Of a DNA stretch of 64,000 nt, positions 30,635-39,207 are shown in pieces. The notes below the pieces were generated by a model. The model saw nothing but the letters and a program-made list of their open reading frames with translations, was not told the origin of the DNA and did no database searches. Position 1 is the stretch's first letter. The number at the start of each line of letters is the position of its first letter. Both the position numbers and the translations under genes were made by a program. Source of the DNA: Pseudomonadota bacterium (GTDB lineage: Bacteria; Pseudomonadota; Gammaproteobacteria; Xanthomonadales; Xanthomonadaceae); contig CAUJIN010000041.1 of the NCBI GenBank assembly GCA_963205495.1, positions 37,818 through 101,817 of the forward strand. The letters run 5' to 3'.

Positions 30635-31256
30635 GCATGGCCGCCTGCTCGCCGTGGTGCTGCTGCTGATCGCCCTGCTGCTGGGCTATCTGGGCGGCGT
30701 GCACTGGTGGTTCGTCGCTCCGATCCTGAAATCGCGCGCCGAGATGATCGAGCTGCGCGACGAGGAAGCGCGTTTCCGCGCCATCGCCCGGCAGCGCGAC
30801 GCCATCCGCGACGCCTTGGGAGAAGTGCGGGCGTTCGAGGCCGGCAATCCCGGTTTCCTTGTCGAGGCCAACTTCGACCTGGCCGCCTCGGCCCTGATCC
30901 TGCGTCTGCAGGAGCAGATCGACCTCCTGCAGGCGGGCGAACGCTGTGCGCTGGTGAGCCGCACGCCGTTTCGAGGGCAGGGGGGCGGAACCGGCCGAAA
31001 CGATGCAGAATCGGACCTGCCGTTCGAGAAAGTCACGATCAAGGTCAGGATGCGCTGCGAGATGGAACATCTGGGCCCGCTGCTGCACGGGCTGGAAAGC
31101 GGCAGTCCGCAGCTCTTCGTGTCCGAACTCACCATCACCGGGCGTCGCGGTACTCCGCTGCCGCAGGGGCGGCCGGGTGCGGCGCAACAGGGCTATCTCG
31201 ACGTGGCCTTCGATCTGTACGGCTATCTGCGCCGCGGTGCGGGAGCGAAGAAATGA
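30612..31256 (+). CDS. gspM: type II secretion protein GspM
   Basis: A 214-residue bitopic protein with a short cytoplasmic start, one transmembrane helix (about 11-32), a helical coiled-coil (KSRAEMIELRDEEARFRAIARQRDAI) and a small periplasmic alpha/beta domain (FEKVTIKVRMRCEMEHLGPLLHGLESG), the usual GspM plan. GGAGG lies 6 bases before the ATG at 30612, inside the end of gspL. Partner of GspL in the assembly platform. Confidence 0.88.
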   Translation: MRLMPDAKHGRLLAVVLLLIALLLGYLGGVHWWFVAPILKSRAEMIELRDEEARFRAIARQRDAIRDALGEVRAFEAGNPGFLVEANFDLAASALILRLQEQIDLLQAGERCALVSRTPFRGQGGGTGRNDAESDLPFEKVTIKVRMRCEMEHLGPLLHGLESGSPQLFVSELTITGRRGTPLPQGRPGAAQQGYLDVAFDLYGYLRRGAGAKK

Positions 31257-32032
31257 GTCCGCGGCTGCAGCTCACTTCTTCCCAGCGGCTTCCTGCGATG
31301 CTGCTGGGCGTCGTGGCGCTCTGGGCGCTGCTGTTCGCGATCGCCGGCCTGACCGGCCTGGGCGGGCGCTACCGGCTGCATCCCGATGATCCCGCGCGCG
31401 TACCGCCGCTGCCGGCGCTGGACCTTTCCCGGGCGCGCAGCCCGCTGGAGCCGGCTGAAGCCTACGCCGACATCGGCGAACGGCCACTGTTCAACGCCGA
31501 CCGCCGCCCGCTGCCGGTCGATGACGCCAAATCGGACGCTGCCGCCGGGAGCGAAGAACCGGCACCGGCGGCGCCGCTCGACATCGTGGTCACCAGCATC
31601 ATCATGACCCCGCAGTTCCAGTTGGCCATCGTCACCGACAAGCGCAGCGGCAAAAGCACCTCGGTGAAGGTCGGACAGGCGCTGGAAGGCGACATGGCCG
31701 GCTGGACATTGAAGGAACTACAGGCGCGAAAGGCGGTCTTTTCCGGCCCCGGCGGCGACACGGCGACAGATCTCCGGGTCTTCGACGGCAGCGGCGGTCA
31801 GGCCCCCAGCCCGGCCGCGGTGGCACAGGCGACCGAAGCGAACGGCAATCCGCAGGCGGTCGCCCCACAGGCGCCGCCTCCGCCGATGCCTCCGGGTGCC
31901 GGGCAGGCGGTGGAAGGCGAAGCCAAGGCTGCGCCGCTGACTCCCGAGCAGCGCTCGGAAATGATCCGCCGCCGCATCGAGGAGCGGCGGCGCCAGATGC
32001 GCGAGGAAGCCGCGCGTGCCAACAACAGCTAG
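31253..32032 (+). CDS. gspN: type II secretion protein GspN (XpsN-like, GspC-type)
   Basis: A 259-residue protein with one N-terminal transmembrane helix (about 13-35), a Pro-rich stretch, then a GspC-like homology-region domain (YADIGERPLFNADRRP, VVTSIIMTPQFQLAIVTDKRSG, VKVGQALEGDMAGWTLKEL). It ends in an Ala/Pro-rich linker and a basic coiled helix (EMIRRRIEERRRQMREEA). In Xanthomonas-type systems such a protein takes the place of GspC, linking the platform to the secretin; no separate gspC is seen here. Start ATG overlaps the gspM stop. Confidence 0.85.
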   Translation: MSPRLQLTSSQRLPAMLLGVVALWALLFAIAGLTGLGGRYRLHPDDPARVPPLPALDLSRARSPLEPAEAYADIGERPLFNADRRPLPVDDAKSDAAAGSEEPAPAAPLDIVVTSIIMTPQFQLAIVTDKRSGKSTSVKVGQALEGDMAGWTLKELQARKAVFSGPGGDTATDLRVFDGSGGQAPSPAAVAQATEANGNPQAVAPQAPPPPMPPGAGQAVEGEAKAAPLTPEQRSEMIRRRIEERRRQMREEAARANNS

Positions 32033-32043
32033 GACGTGATCAG

Positions 32044-34389
32044 GTGAACCCCATCCAGCCCGACAACCTTCCGCAGGCGCGCGCACGGCGCAGGCCCTCT
32101 GCGCGCGTCCTGCTCGCGATGGCACTGCTCGTGCTGCTGGCCGGCTGCGCCGCGCGCGAGCCGCGACCGGTGTACCAGCCCTTCGATTCCTATGCAGAAA
32201 GTCGCTCCGGGCAGCCGGTGCAGCAGTCTCCCGAGGAGGGCGCCGATGCGGCATCCGCCGCCGGGGCGGCGGACGAGGCCGATGCCCGGGGCGCCAGCGA
32301 GCGCGAAAATCTCTCTCAACCCGGGACCGGTCGATTCATCAACGAAGACGCCGCGCGCCGCGCGCCGCCCGGGCCCGGGCCGACCGGCGAGGTTTCCTTC
32401 AACTTCGAGGGTGAATCGCTGCACGCGGTGGTCAAGGCCATCCTCGGCGACTTCCTGCAGCAGAACTACGTGATCGCGCCGGGCGTGCAGGGCAACGTCA
32501 CCTTCTCCACCGCCAAGCCCCTGCGCGGCGACCAGGCGCTTTCCATCCTGGAGATGCTGCTGCGCTGGAACAACACCACCATGGTCTGGCAGGACGGCCG
32601 CTACACCATCCTGCCGGTGCAGCAGGCGCTTCCCGGCAACCTCACCCCGCGCTCGGGGCCGCTGCAGAACATGCGCGGCTACGAAGTGCGCGCGGTGCCG
32701 CTGCAGTTCATCTCGGCCATCGAGATGGAGAAGCTGCTCAAGCCATACGCCAAGCCCGAGGCCGTGGTCAACGTGGACTCGATGCGCAACATGCTGGTGC
32801 TGGCCGGCTCGCGCGCCGAGCTGGACAACTACCTGCACACCGTCGCGGTATTCGACGTCGACTGGCTGGATGGCATGTCCGTGGGCGTCTTCAACCTCAC
32901 CCAGACCGAAGCCACCAAGACCGTCACCGAACTGGAAAAAATCTTCGGCGAGGGCAGCAACACGCCGATGGCCGGGATGTTCCGATTCATGCCTCTGGAA
33001 GGCATCAACTCCATCCTCGTCATCACCCCGCAGCCCAAGTACCTGGCTCGCATCGGCGAATGGATCGAGCGTTTCGACATGGGCGGCGGGCAGGCCGGCC
33101 AGCGGCTCTACACCTACGCGGTCAAGAACGTGAAGGCGATGGACTTGGCCACCACGCTTTCCGATGTGTTCGGCGCGCCCGCGCCGGTGTCGCGCTCCAG
33201 CTCCGGCGGCAGCGTCGCTCCGGGGCTGGAGTCGGTGGAAGTGCGCAGCGTCGGCACCGACGGCAGCGTGACTCCGCCAAACAACGCTCCGAAGCAGGCG
33301 GATCGGCGCACGCCGATGCGTTCGCCCGGCCGCGACGGCACGCCGGAATTCGCCGCCGCGCCGGCCGACGGCGCGCCGGTGGTCGACTCGCGCGGCGGCA
33401 TCGCGCTGGGCGCCAGCGAAGAGATTCGAGTCTCCGCCGTGGAAGAGAGCAACTCCATCCTGGTGCTGGCCACCTCCTCGCAGTGGGAGTCGATCCGTCG
33501 CGTGATCGAGCGCCTCGACACCATCCCGCTGCAGGTGCACATCGAGGCCAAGATCCTCCAGGTCACGCTCAACGACCAGCTCAAGTACGGCGTCCAGTGG
33601 TATTTCGAGAACGCCATCGGCGGCATCAAGGATGTCGGAGAAACGCTGCAAGGCCTTGCCGGCAGCGCGCGCGGCTGGAGCGACTACGCCGGCAGCATCG
33701 TCGGCGGCAACCTCGGCTGGACCTTCATCGGTCCCAACATGGCTGCCATCATCAACACACTGGACTCGGTTTCCACCGTGCACGTGCTGTCGGCACCCTC
33801 GGTCGTGGTGCTCAACAACAAGCAGGCATCGATCAACGTCGGCACCCAGATTCCGGTCAACAGCAGCTTCATCAACACCGGCATCGGCAACAGCCAGAGC
33901 CAGACCTACGTCCAGTTCCGCGACACCGGGATCACCCTCACCGTCACCCCGCGCGTCAATCCGGGCGGTCTGGTGTTCATGGAGATCGACCAGCAGGACA
34001 GCACCCCGGGCGCCGCCGACGACGCGGTCAACGGCAACGTCCCGGTCGATCAGCGCAAGATCAAGACCGAGATCGCGGTGCAGTCGGGCCAGACCGTTCT
34101 GCTCGGCGGCCTCATCAAGCAGACCGACTCCAAGGCGTCCAGCGGCATCCCCGGCCTGCACCGCATTCCCATCATCGGCGGCCTGTTCGGCGGCAAGAGC
34201 CAGCAGAGCCAGCGTCAGGAGCTGCTGGTGATGCTCACGCCCGTCGTCATCCGCAACAGCGACGATGCCCTCCGCCTGACCAATGAATACACCAGCCAGT
34301 TCCGTGCGCTCGAGCCGCTGCGTGCAAGACGGCCGGCTCCGCCTGTTACTCAGGATCCGTCCGCAGGTTCTGCGCCCCACGATCAATGA
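32044..34389 (+). CDS. gspD: type II secretion outer-membrane secretin GspD (lipoprotein)
   Basis: Forms the outer-membrane channel. The 781-residue precursor has a lipoprotein signal (LLVLLAGC, lipidated Cys near residue 38), an N0 domain (SFNFEGESLHAVVKAILGDFLQQNYVI), N1-N3 domains (FNLTQTEATKTVTELEKIFG, TYAVKNVKAMDLATTLSDVFG), a long Ser/Gly/Pro loop, and the secretin core (VHIEAKILQVTLNDQLKYGVQW, VPVDQRKIKTEIAVQSGQTVLLGGL, SGIPGLHRIPIIGGLFG). A self-lipidated secretin needs no separate pilotin, as in XpsD. The start is GTG at 32044, 11 bases after gspN. Confidence 0.95.
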   Translation: MNPIQPDNLPQARARRRPSARVLLAMALLVLLAGCAAREPRPVYQPFDSYAESRSGQPVQQSPEEGADAASAAGAADEADARGASERENLSQPGTGRFINEDAARRAPPGPGPTGEVSFNFEGESLHAVVKAILGDFLQQNYVIAPGVQGNVTFSTAKPLRGDQALSILEMLLRWNNTTMVWQDGRYTILPVQQALPGNLTPRSGPLQNMRGYEVRAVPLQFISAIEMEKLLKPYAKPEAVVNVDSMRNMLVLAGSRAELDNYLHTVAVFDVDWLDGMSVGVFNLTQTEATKTVTELEKIFGEGSNTPMAGMFRFMPLEGINSILVITPQPKYLARIGEWIERFDMGGGQAGQRLYTYAVKNVKAMDLATTLSDVFGAPAPVSRSSSGGSVAPGLESVEVRSVGTDGSVTPPNNAPKQADRRTPMRSPGRDGTPEFAAAPADGAPVVDSRGGIALGASEEIRVSAVEESNSILVLATSSQWESIRRVIERLDTIPLQVHIEAKILQVTLNDQLKYGVQWYFENAIGGIKDVGETLQGLAGSARGWSDYAGSIVGGNLGWTFIGPNMAAIINTLDSVSTVHVLSAPSVVVLNNKQASINVGTQIPVNSSFINTGIGNSQSQTYVQFRDTGITLTVTPRVNPGGLVFMEIDQQDSTPGAADDAVNGNVPVDQRKIKTEIAVQSGQTVLLGGLIKQTDSKASSGIPGLHRIPIIGGLFGGKSQQSQRQELLVMLTPVVIRNSDDALRLTNEYTSQFRALEPLRARRPAPPVTQDPSAGSAPHDQ

Positions 34390-34403
34390 AGGAGTCATTT
34401 CCC

Positions 34404-34838
34404 ATGCTCAACCGAATCCTGCTGGCCATCTTCCTGGCCCTGCTGCTTTCCGCCTGCGGCACCACGGGGCCTGCCCGCACCAAGGCGCCGGCGACGCCTG
34501 AAGAGGCAATCACACAGCGCGCGCAGGATCGCTGGAAGCTCATCGTCGCCGGAGACTTCAAGGCCGCCTACGACTATCTGACTCCGGGTGCCCGCGCGGT
34601 TATGCCGCTGGATGCCTACACAGGACGGCTTGGAATGGCGCAGATCAAGTGGACCGGTGCCACGGTCGAGTGGGTGAAGTGCGAGGATGCGGACACCTGT
34701 CAGGCGCAGGTGGCCGTGGACACCCTGGTCACGGTTCCCGGCACCGGACAGGGGGAGGTCCCCGGCCAGACCACGCTGGTGGAGAACTGGCTGCGGTCCG
34801 ATGGACAGTGGTACTTCCTGCCCAGCCGCATCCAGTGA
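34404..34838 (+). CDS. small lipoprotein at the end of the T2SS operon
   Basis: A 144-residue predicted lipoprotein (signal with lipobox LLSAC, Cys near residue 18). The mature part begins with a Thr/Pro/Ala linker and continues as one small alpha/beta domain (RAQDRWKLIVAGDFKAAYDYLTPGAR, TGATVEWVKCEDADTCQAQV, VENWLRSDGQWYFLPS), which resembles NTF2-like or DUF4878-type folds. I chose the ATG at 34404, since GGAG at 34391-34394 is 9 bases upstream; an earlier in-frame ATG at 34386 overlaps gspD. Position suggests a T2SS accessory factor, but no family function is known to me. Confidence 0.82.
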   Translation: MLNRILLAIFLALLLSACGTTGPARTKAPATPEEAITQRAQDRWKLIVAGDFKAAYDYLTPGARAVMPLDAYTGRLGMAQIKWTGATVEWVKCEDADTCQAQVAVDTLVTVPGTGQGEVPGQTTLVENWLRSDGQWYFLPSRIQ

Positions 34839-34959
34839 TGGTTGCCTTTCTTCCCTTGCCCGTGCCGGATGCGGGTATGATGCCGCTCGTTGCCGTCGAG
34901 CAGGGTCGAGGCGGTCGGTCTTGAACACGCAATGATCATCGATAGGGGCTTGGTGGTCA

Positions 34960-34988
34960 TTGCAATGGGGTTTGTGTCTGTCTATACT
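34960..34988 (+). promoter_or_regulatory. strong sigma-70 promoter of the secreted 510-residue protein
   Basis: TTGCAA at 34960-34965 and TATACT at 34983-34988 with a 17-base spacer, followed by a leader of about 95 bases with TAGGAGT before the start codon. The interval 34839-35090 holds nothing else that I recognise. This separates the following gene from the T2SS operon. Confidence 0.7.
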
Positions 34989-35090
34989 CCCATCCGCTAG
35001 CCTGTCCGCAGAAGCGCTGCGCATGAAGTGCCGCGCCTCGGATGGATGGCAAATAAGAAGCCCTGTGAACGTTCCCTTAGGAGTGTTGTG

Positions 35091-36623
35091 ATGAAAAAGA
35101 ATTCGCTGACAACAGCCATCATCGCCGGCGTCGCTGGCGTTGCTGGTCTGGTGAGCGTGGCTGGCGCCGTCAACCTGAACCCCGACGGCCTTGGTCAGGT
35201 TCTGCTGTACCCGTACTACACGGTCAACGGTGGCAACTCCACCCACATCTCCGTGGTCAACACCACGAATCAGGTCAAGGCTGTCAAGGTCCGTTTCCTC
35301 GAGGCCCTGAACAGCGCGGAAGTGCTCGACTTCAACCTGTACCTCTCCCCGTACGACGTGTGGGGCGCCGAGATTCAGGCCGATGGCACCACCGGTGCCA
35401 AGCTCCACCTGACCGATACTTCGTGCACCGTTCCCACGATCACGAGCGGCCAGCCCTTCCTTGACTACGAGTTCACCGCGCACTCGCCGGACGCCCTCAA
35501 GGCTGTGGGCATGCCCCGCGTGCGTCAGGGTCACGTGGAAGTGATCGAAATGGGCGTCGTGGTTGACCCGTTCCTGCGCGCTGCTGCCACTCACATTGCC
35601 GGCGTTCCGGCGGACTGCGGTGAGCTGGTTGCTGCATGGTCGGGTGGTGGCCAGTGGCTGGTAGATCCCAATGATGGCGTCGAGACTCCCCGTGGCGGCC
35701 TGTTCGGTTCTGCGGTGATCGTGTCCGGCGAATGGGGTCGTACCCTGAGCTACAACGCCGATGCTATCGACGGCTTCTTCACCGTTGCTGGCGACACACT
35801 GCATCGCACCCCTGGCGACGTTCTGCCGGCGCTGTCTGACGCGAACAACGGGGGCGGCATTGCGACCGCGCGCGTGTTCTCGAACGGCAGCCTGTACGAA
35901 ATCGATTACGCCTCCGGCGTGGCCGATGCGGTCTCGGCAGTTCTCACCTCGCGCTACATCTACAACGAGTACTTCCTGAACCCGGCGCTCGGCGCTTCCT
36001 CGGAGTGGGTGGTTACCTTCCCGACCAAGCGTCTGCACGTGTTCAAGAACCTCGCCACCTTCCGTGCGCCGTTCATCCCGCCGTTCGGCACGACTGGTTC
36101 CTGCCACGCGTACGGCGTGAAGTACTGGGATCGCGAGGAGCGCACCACGACGACCGGTCTCGTTCCGTCGCCGCCGCCGCCGACCGTTGGTTTTGGTCTG
36201 TGCTATGAAGCCAACGTTGTTGCTTTCGGCCAGAGTCTGAGCGCCACCACGGCGACCAAGATTCTCTCGGCTACGCCGGCTTTTGGCGCCGTGGGCCTGA
36301 CCCCGTTTGCCTTCAACGAAGGCTGGGCTCGCATGGAGTTCGATGACCCGAACAACGCCGGTTATCAGTACTGGCTGCCTGCTCCGGCTGGTGGCGATCA
36401 GGCACTGGTTGGTCAGCCGGTTACGGGCTTCTGGGCCTCGGAACTGGTGAACACCGACGTGGGTGGCGGAGTGCGCCAGAACTACGGTGTGATCCACAAG
36501 CATCGCGTGAGCCGTGATTGCCGCGTTGCTACTGGCCTGGCTCGTGGTGCTGCTGCCGGTACGGGCGCGATCAGTGCTCCGGCTGCAATTCCCGAAGCGA
36601 CGGTGGCTTGCCCGAGCCTCTGA
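35091..36623 (+). CDS. abundant-type secreted protein of unknown function (surface-layer-like)
   Basis: A 510-residue protein with a signal peptide (KK then a hydrophobic stretch AIIAGVAGVAGLVSVAGA). The mature part starts VNLNPDGLGQVLLYPYYTVNGG and continues as a beta-rich extracellular-type protein with a few cysteines (TSCTVP, ADCGEL, GSCHAY, FGLCYE, SRDCRV, VACPSL). Codon use differs from all neighbours: GCT, GGT, GTT and CGT are frequent where flanking genes use GCC, GGC, GTC and CGC, a bias expected of a very highly expressed gene. Strong promoter upstream, 11-bp terminator downstream. No sorting signal such as LPxTG or PEP-CTERM at the end. It could be a surface-layer or structural protein, and perhaps a T2SS substrate; function unproven. 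ATG at 35091 has GGAG at 35080-35083. Confidence 0.8.
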   Translation: MKKNSLTTAIIAGVAGVAGLVSVAGAVNLNPDGLGQVLLYPYYTVNGGNSTHISVVNTTNQVKAVKVRFLEALNSAEVLDFNLYLSPYDVWGAEIQADGTTGAKLHLTDTSCTVPTITSGQPFLDYEFTAHSPDALKAVGMPRVRQGHVEVIEMGVVVDPFLRAAATHIAGVPADCGELVAAWSGGGQWLVDPNDGVETPRGGLFGSAVIVSGEWGRTLSYNADAIDGFFTVAGDTLHRTPGDVLPALSDANNGGGIATARVFSNGSLYEIDYASGVADAVSAVLTSRYIYNEYFLNPALGASSEWVVTFPTKRLHVFKNLATFRAPFIPPFGTTGSCHAYGVKYWDREERTTTTGLVPSPPPPTVGFGLCYEANVVAFGQSLSATTATKILSATPAFGAVGLTPFAFNEGWARMEFDDPNNAGYQYWLPAPAGGDQALVGQPVTGFWASELVNTDVGGGVRQNYGVIHKHRVSRDCRVATGLARGAAAGTGAISAPAAIPEATVACPSL

Positions 36624-36656
36624 TAAGAGCATCGGATACAGCGTCAAACGTAAAAA

Positions 36657-36687
36657 ACATCGGGGCCTTCGGGCCCCGATGTCATTT
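36657..36687 (+). terminator. intrinsic terminator with TTCG loop
   Basis: Perfect 11-bp stem (36657-36667 with 36672-36682) closed by the stable tetraloop TTCG, followed by CATTT. A run of A precedes it, so it could act on both strands. It ends the secreted-protein transcript 34 bases after the stop. Confidence 0.9.
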
Positions 36688-36888
36688 CAGGGAGAAGCCA
36701 AGCCACATTCGACCTGGAGACGCGCTTTCCTTGTTCGTAGCCTCACATTCCGGTGGGCGGCATGGGCAAGTTTCCTCGATGCAGACTGGCAGGATTCATT
36801 TCATCTCCCGTATGATCACCGCTTGCGCTTCGGGATCTGCAGGGCGCAATCGCATGTTCGGATGGATTCTGCACCAGGGAGTATTGAC

Positions 36889-38199
36889 ATGATGTCGAAA
36901 AGTGTTCTGTTCATGGCCATGGCGACAGCGCTGCTTGCGGGTGCCTCAGGTGCGGCGAGTGCTGATCCCGTGAAGGTCGTACTGAAAAATGTGGCCCAAC
37001 TCCCAGGCGCAAGTGCGGATGCGACTGGAACAGTCGCTGGCGATCCCCAGCCCAAGGCTGCCATTCCGGTCAGCGAGGCGCTCGTGGACGGAAGCGGCAA
37101 CATCGTGGTTTCCTGCAACCTGGACGCAAATTCCAAATGTCCCAACATCGGAAGCGGCTCTGGCGGTGGAATCACAGGCGATCCGACTCTGACGTTCACC
37201 GTTCCTTCCAATGCAGTGGCAATGGGCGATACCACAACGAGGCTGCAATGGAGCGCAACGAACGCGGATGCGTGCTATGGGGTCAAGATCGAAAAGAAGA
37301 ATGCCAGCGGAGCCTGGAGCAACTATACCCCGCCCGGTGGAAGCGTCTGGAGCAAGGAGTGGCCTGCACAAGGGACGGCATCCACAGGCTATGTGCTCGG
37401 CAACCTTGGTCGCAGCAGCACGGCGGGAGAGGAAACGGAGTACCGTTTCACCATGCGTTGCTATTCGAATACCGTTGACACGGTGGAAGGAAAGCTTGCG
37501 GTTGCCATCGAGCAATTGCCGGTCAGTGGTACGGTGAGGCTAGCATCGTCCGTCGGTGGTGGAACCCCGGGCAGCGATTACTGCAGCGAGTACTATCCGC
37601 CGGGGCATCCGGCACGTTCCGCTCCGGGCTTCGCATTCTCGGGCCTGCCCAGTCAAAGTCTGACGTTCGATATGGTATTCAAGAATGGTGCCGGCGCGCC
37701 GGTTACATTTGACGTGCTTATTGCAGGCACTTACGGTCGAGGTGGTGTGCCAGGGCCGCATGTCGATCCGAACTCCTACTACCTTGTCATGCCGTTCACG
37801 ATTCCCGCCAACATCGCGGCAAACACTGGTATGCGCATTACCTTTGTCGAGCCGCAAAGTTACCTTGGTTTGAGTGATATCTCGCAATTCGAGGCTTCCA
37901 TCAGCCCCTGTCCGGGTGATTTCAGGGCCAAGTCGTACACCAATACGTCCAACGATTGGTATGACCGTGCATATTGCCGCATCAAGGGTGGTGGGGCTTT
38001 CGAGTCCACTTCCGGCACCCTGACGGCACCAAGTGGTGCTTGTTTCTTGAAGCCGGGCGCTGTCATGTACCTCAACGTGATCGGGCACGGTTTGGACAAT
38101 TTCCGAAACACTGGTGGTGCGCTGATTCCGGGCTGTCCTTCTGGATCCATGTGCGGAAAGAAGGCCGACATGACACGTCTGGTTCCGCCTTCCAATTGA
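36889..38199 (+). CDS. secreted cysteine-containing protein with Ig-like segment
   Basis: A 436-residue predicted exported protein: signal peptide of about 25 residues (cleavage near ASA/DP), an N-terminal region with VSCNLDANSKCPN, then a segment at about 100-207 resembling bacterial Ig-like domains (TRLQWSATNADACYGV, TEYRFTMRCYSN). The C-terminal half is unrecognised, with several cysteines that could pair (DYCSEYY, SPCPGDF, AYCRIKGG, GACFLKPG, GCPSGSMC). ATG at 36889 has GGGAG 7 bases upstream. G+C is visibly lower than in flanking operons. The parvulin gene follows after 10 bases, so the pair is probably an operon. Confidence 0.75.
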   Translation: MMSKSVLFMAMATALLAGASGAASADPVKVVLKNVAQLPGASADATGTVAGDPQPKAAIPVSEALVDGSGNIVVSCNLDANSKCPNIGSGSGGGITGDPTLTFTVPSNAVAMGDTTTRLQWSATNADACYGVKIEKKNASGAWSNYTPPGGSVWSKEWPAQGTASTGYVLGNLGRSSTAGEETEYRFTMRCYSNTVDTVEGKLAVAIEQLPVSGTVRLASSVGGGTPGSDYCSEYYPPGHPARSAPGFAFSGLPSQSLTFDMVFKNGAGAPVTFDVLIAGTYGRGGVPGPHVDPNSYYLVMPFTIPANIAANTGMRITFVEPQSYLGLSDISQFEASISPCPGDFRAKSYTNTSNDWYDRAYCRIKGGGAFESTSGTLTAPSGACFLKPGAVMYLNVIGHGLDNFRNTGGALIPGCPSGSMCGKKADMTRLVPPSN

Positions 38200-38209
38200 G
38201 ATCGGACGA

Positions 38210-39151
38210 ATGATCCAACCTGTTCGTTTTTTCGTCGCAGTACTGGCCCTTTTGCCGATTCTGCTTGCGTTCACAACCAGTTCTGCATCTGCTGCGGATT
38301 TGTCTCCAGAGGTGAGGGTTGCTGAAAGAGGTGGCGCGGTGCTAACTGTTGCTCTGATCGATCAGAGAATTGAGGAGATGCCGAAAGCAATTAGATCGGA
38401 CTTCTTGAATGATCCTGATCGCATGGCGCGACTGATCGACGGGATGCTCCTGACGCTTCAGCTCGCCAATGAGGCGGAGAAGAAGGGCATTGTGGTGCCA
38501 GCCGAAGAGGCAGGAGATACCGAGCTGGCGCGTCGCACGGCGTTAGCCAATGCACTCATGAAGACCGTGGTGCGTGATGTTTCCGAAGAGCAACTGCTCC
38601 AGATTGCCAGAGAACGGTTTCAGGTCGAAAAGCAGAATTACTCATCATCGCCGAGTTATACCTTGCGACACCTCAAGGTTTCGACTGAAAAATATGGTGA
38701 CGTTGCTGCCAAGCTGGTCGCAGAAAACGCCAGGCGTCGAATCGTGGGGGGCGAAGATTTCGATGTGGTTGCCAAGGAGTTTGTCGATCCGGATGCCCCG
38801 GCTGAGTTCTCGGGGGACATCCCGCTGACTGACCTTCTGCACGTCGATCCGGTCATTCGAACGAGTCTTGCGCCGCTCAAGGATATGCCCGGATTGACCG
38901 AGGTTTTCGAGGGCGGCGGTGGCTACAATCTCATAGAGTTGGTCAAGCTCAACCCTGCAGTTGAAGTCACGTTCGATGCGGTGCGCGATCAATTGATCAG
39001 CGACATTCGTTCGGAAGTGGAGCAGCAGACGCGAACCACCTATATGAAGGCTTTCGTGCTGATGCCGGCGACGTTGAACGATGAGGCAGTGCAGCAGCTC
39101 CCATCCCGTTACTTCGATGCTGCTGCATCCGCGGCCGATGGTAAAGATTGA
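38210..39151 (+). CDS. periplasmic parvulin-type peptidyl-prolyl isomerase
   Basis: A 313-residue exported protein: signal peptide (residues 1-29, cleavage near ASA/AD), a helical SurA/PrsA-like N-terminal part (NDPDRMARLIDGMLLTLQLANEAEKKG), a parvulin-like domain at about 145-250 (YTLRHLKVSTEKYGDVAAKLV, GEDFDVVAKEFVDPDAPAEFSGDI) and a C-terminal helix. The family aids folding of exported proteins. Codon use is AT-richer than in housekeeping neighbours. It is coupled to the upstream secreted protein gene, so that protein may be its client. Some catalytic parvulin positions are not clearly conserved, so a pure chaperone role is possible. Confidence 0.82.
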   Translation: MIQPVRFFVAVLALLPILLAFTTSSASAADLSPEVRVAERGGAVLTVALIDQRIEEMPKAIRSDFLNDPDRMARLIDGMLLTLQLANEAEKKGIVVPAEEAGDTELARRTALANALMKTVVRDVSEEQLLQIARERFQVEKQNYSSSPSYTLRHLKVSTEKYGDVAAKLVAENARRRIVGGEDFDVVAKEFVDPDAPAEFSGDIPLTDLLHVDPVIRTSLAPLKDMPGLTEVFEGGGGYNLIELVKLNPAVEVTFDAVRDQLISDIRSEVEQQTRTTYMKAFVLMPATLNDEAVQQLPSRYFDAAASAADGKD

Positions 39152-39181
39152 CCTGTAAATATTGACCCTGAACCGATGGCC

Positions 39182-39207
39182 GACTGGAAAGCTTGCACTT
39201 TCCAGTC
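39182..39207 (+). terminator. hairpin after the parvulin gene
   Basis: Perfect 10-bp stem (gactggaaag 39182-39191, ctttccagtc 39198-39207) with a 6-base loop, 30 bases after the stop. Only a short U-poor tail (TCTCGTG) follows, so it may be a weak or Rho-assisted terminator. Confidence 0.55.

Noticed and set aside
32029..34398. Open frame on the minus strand opposite gspD
   Set aside because: Shadow frame of a clear secretin gene, rich in His, Asp and Gly, with no family features.
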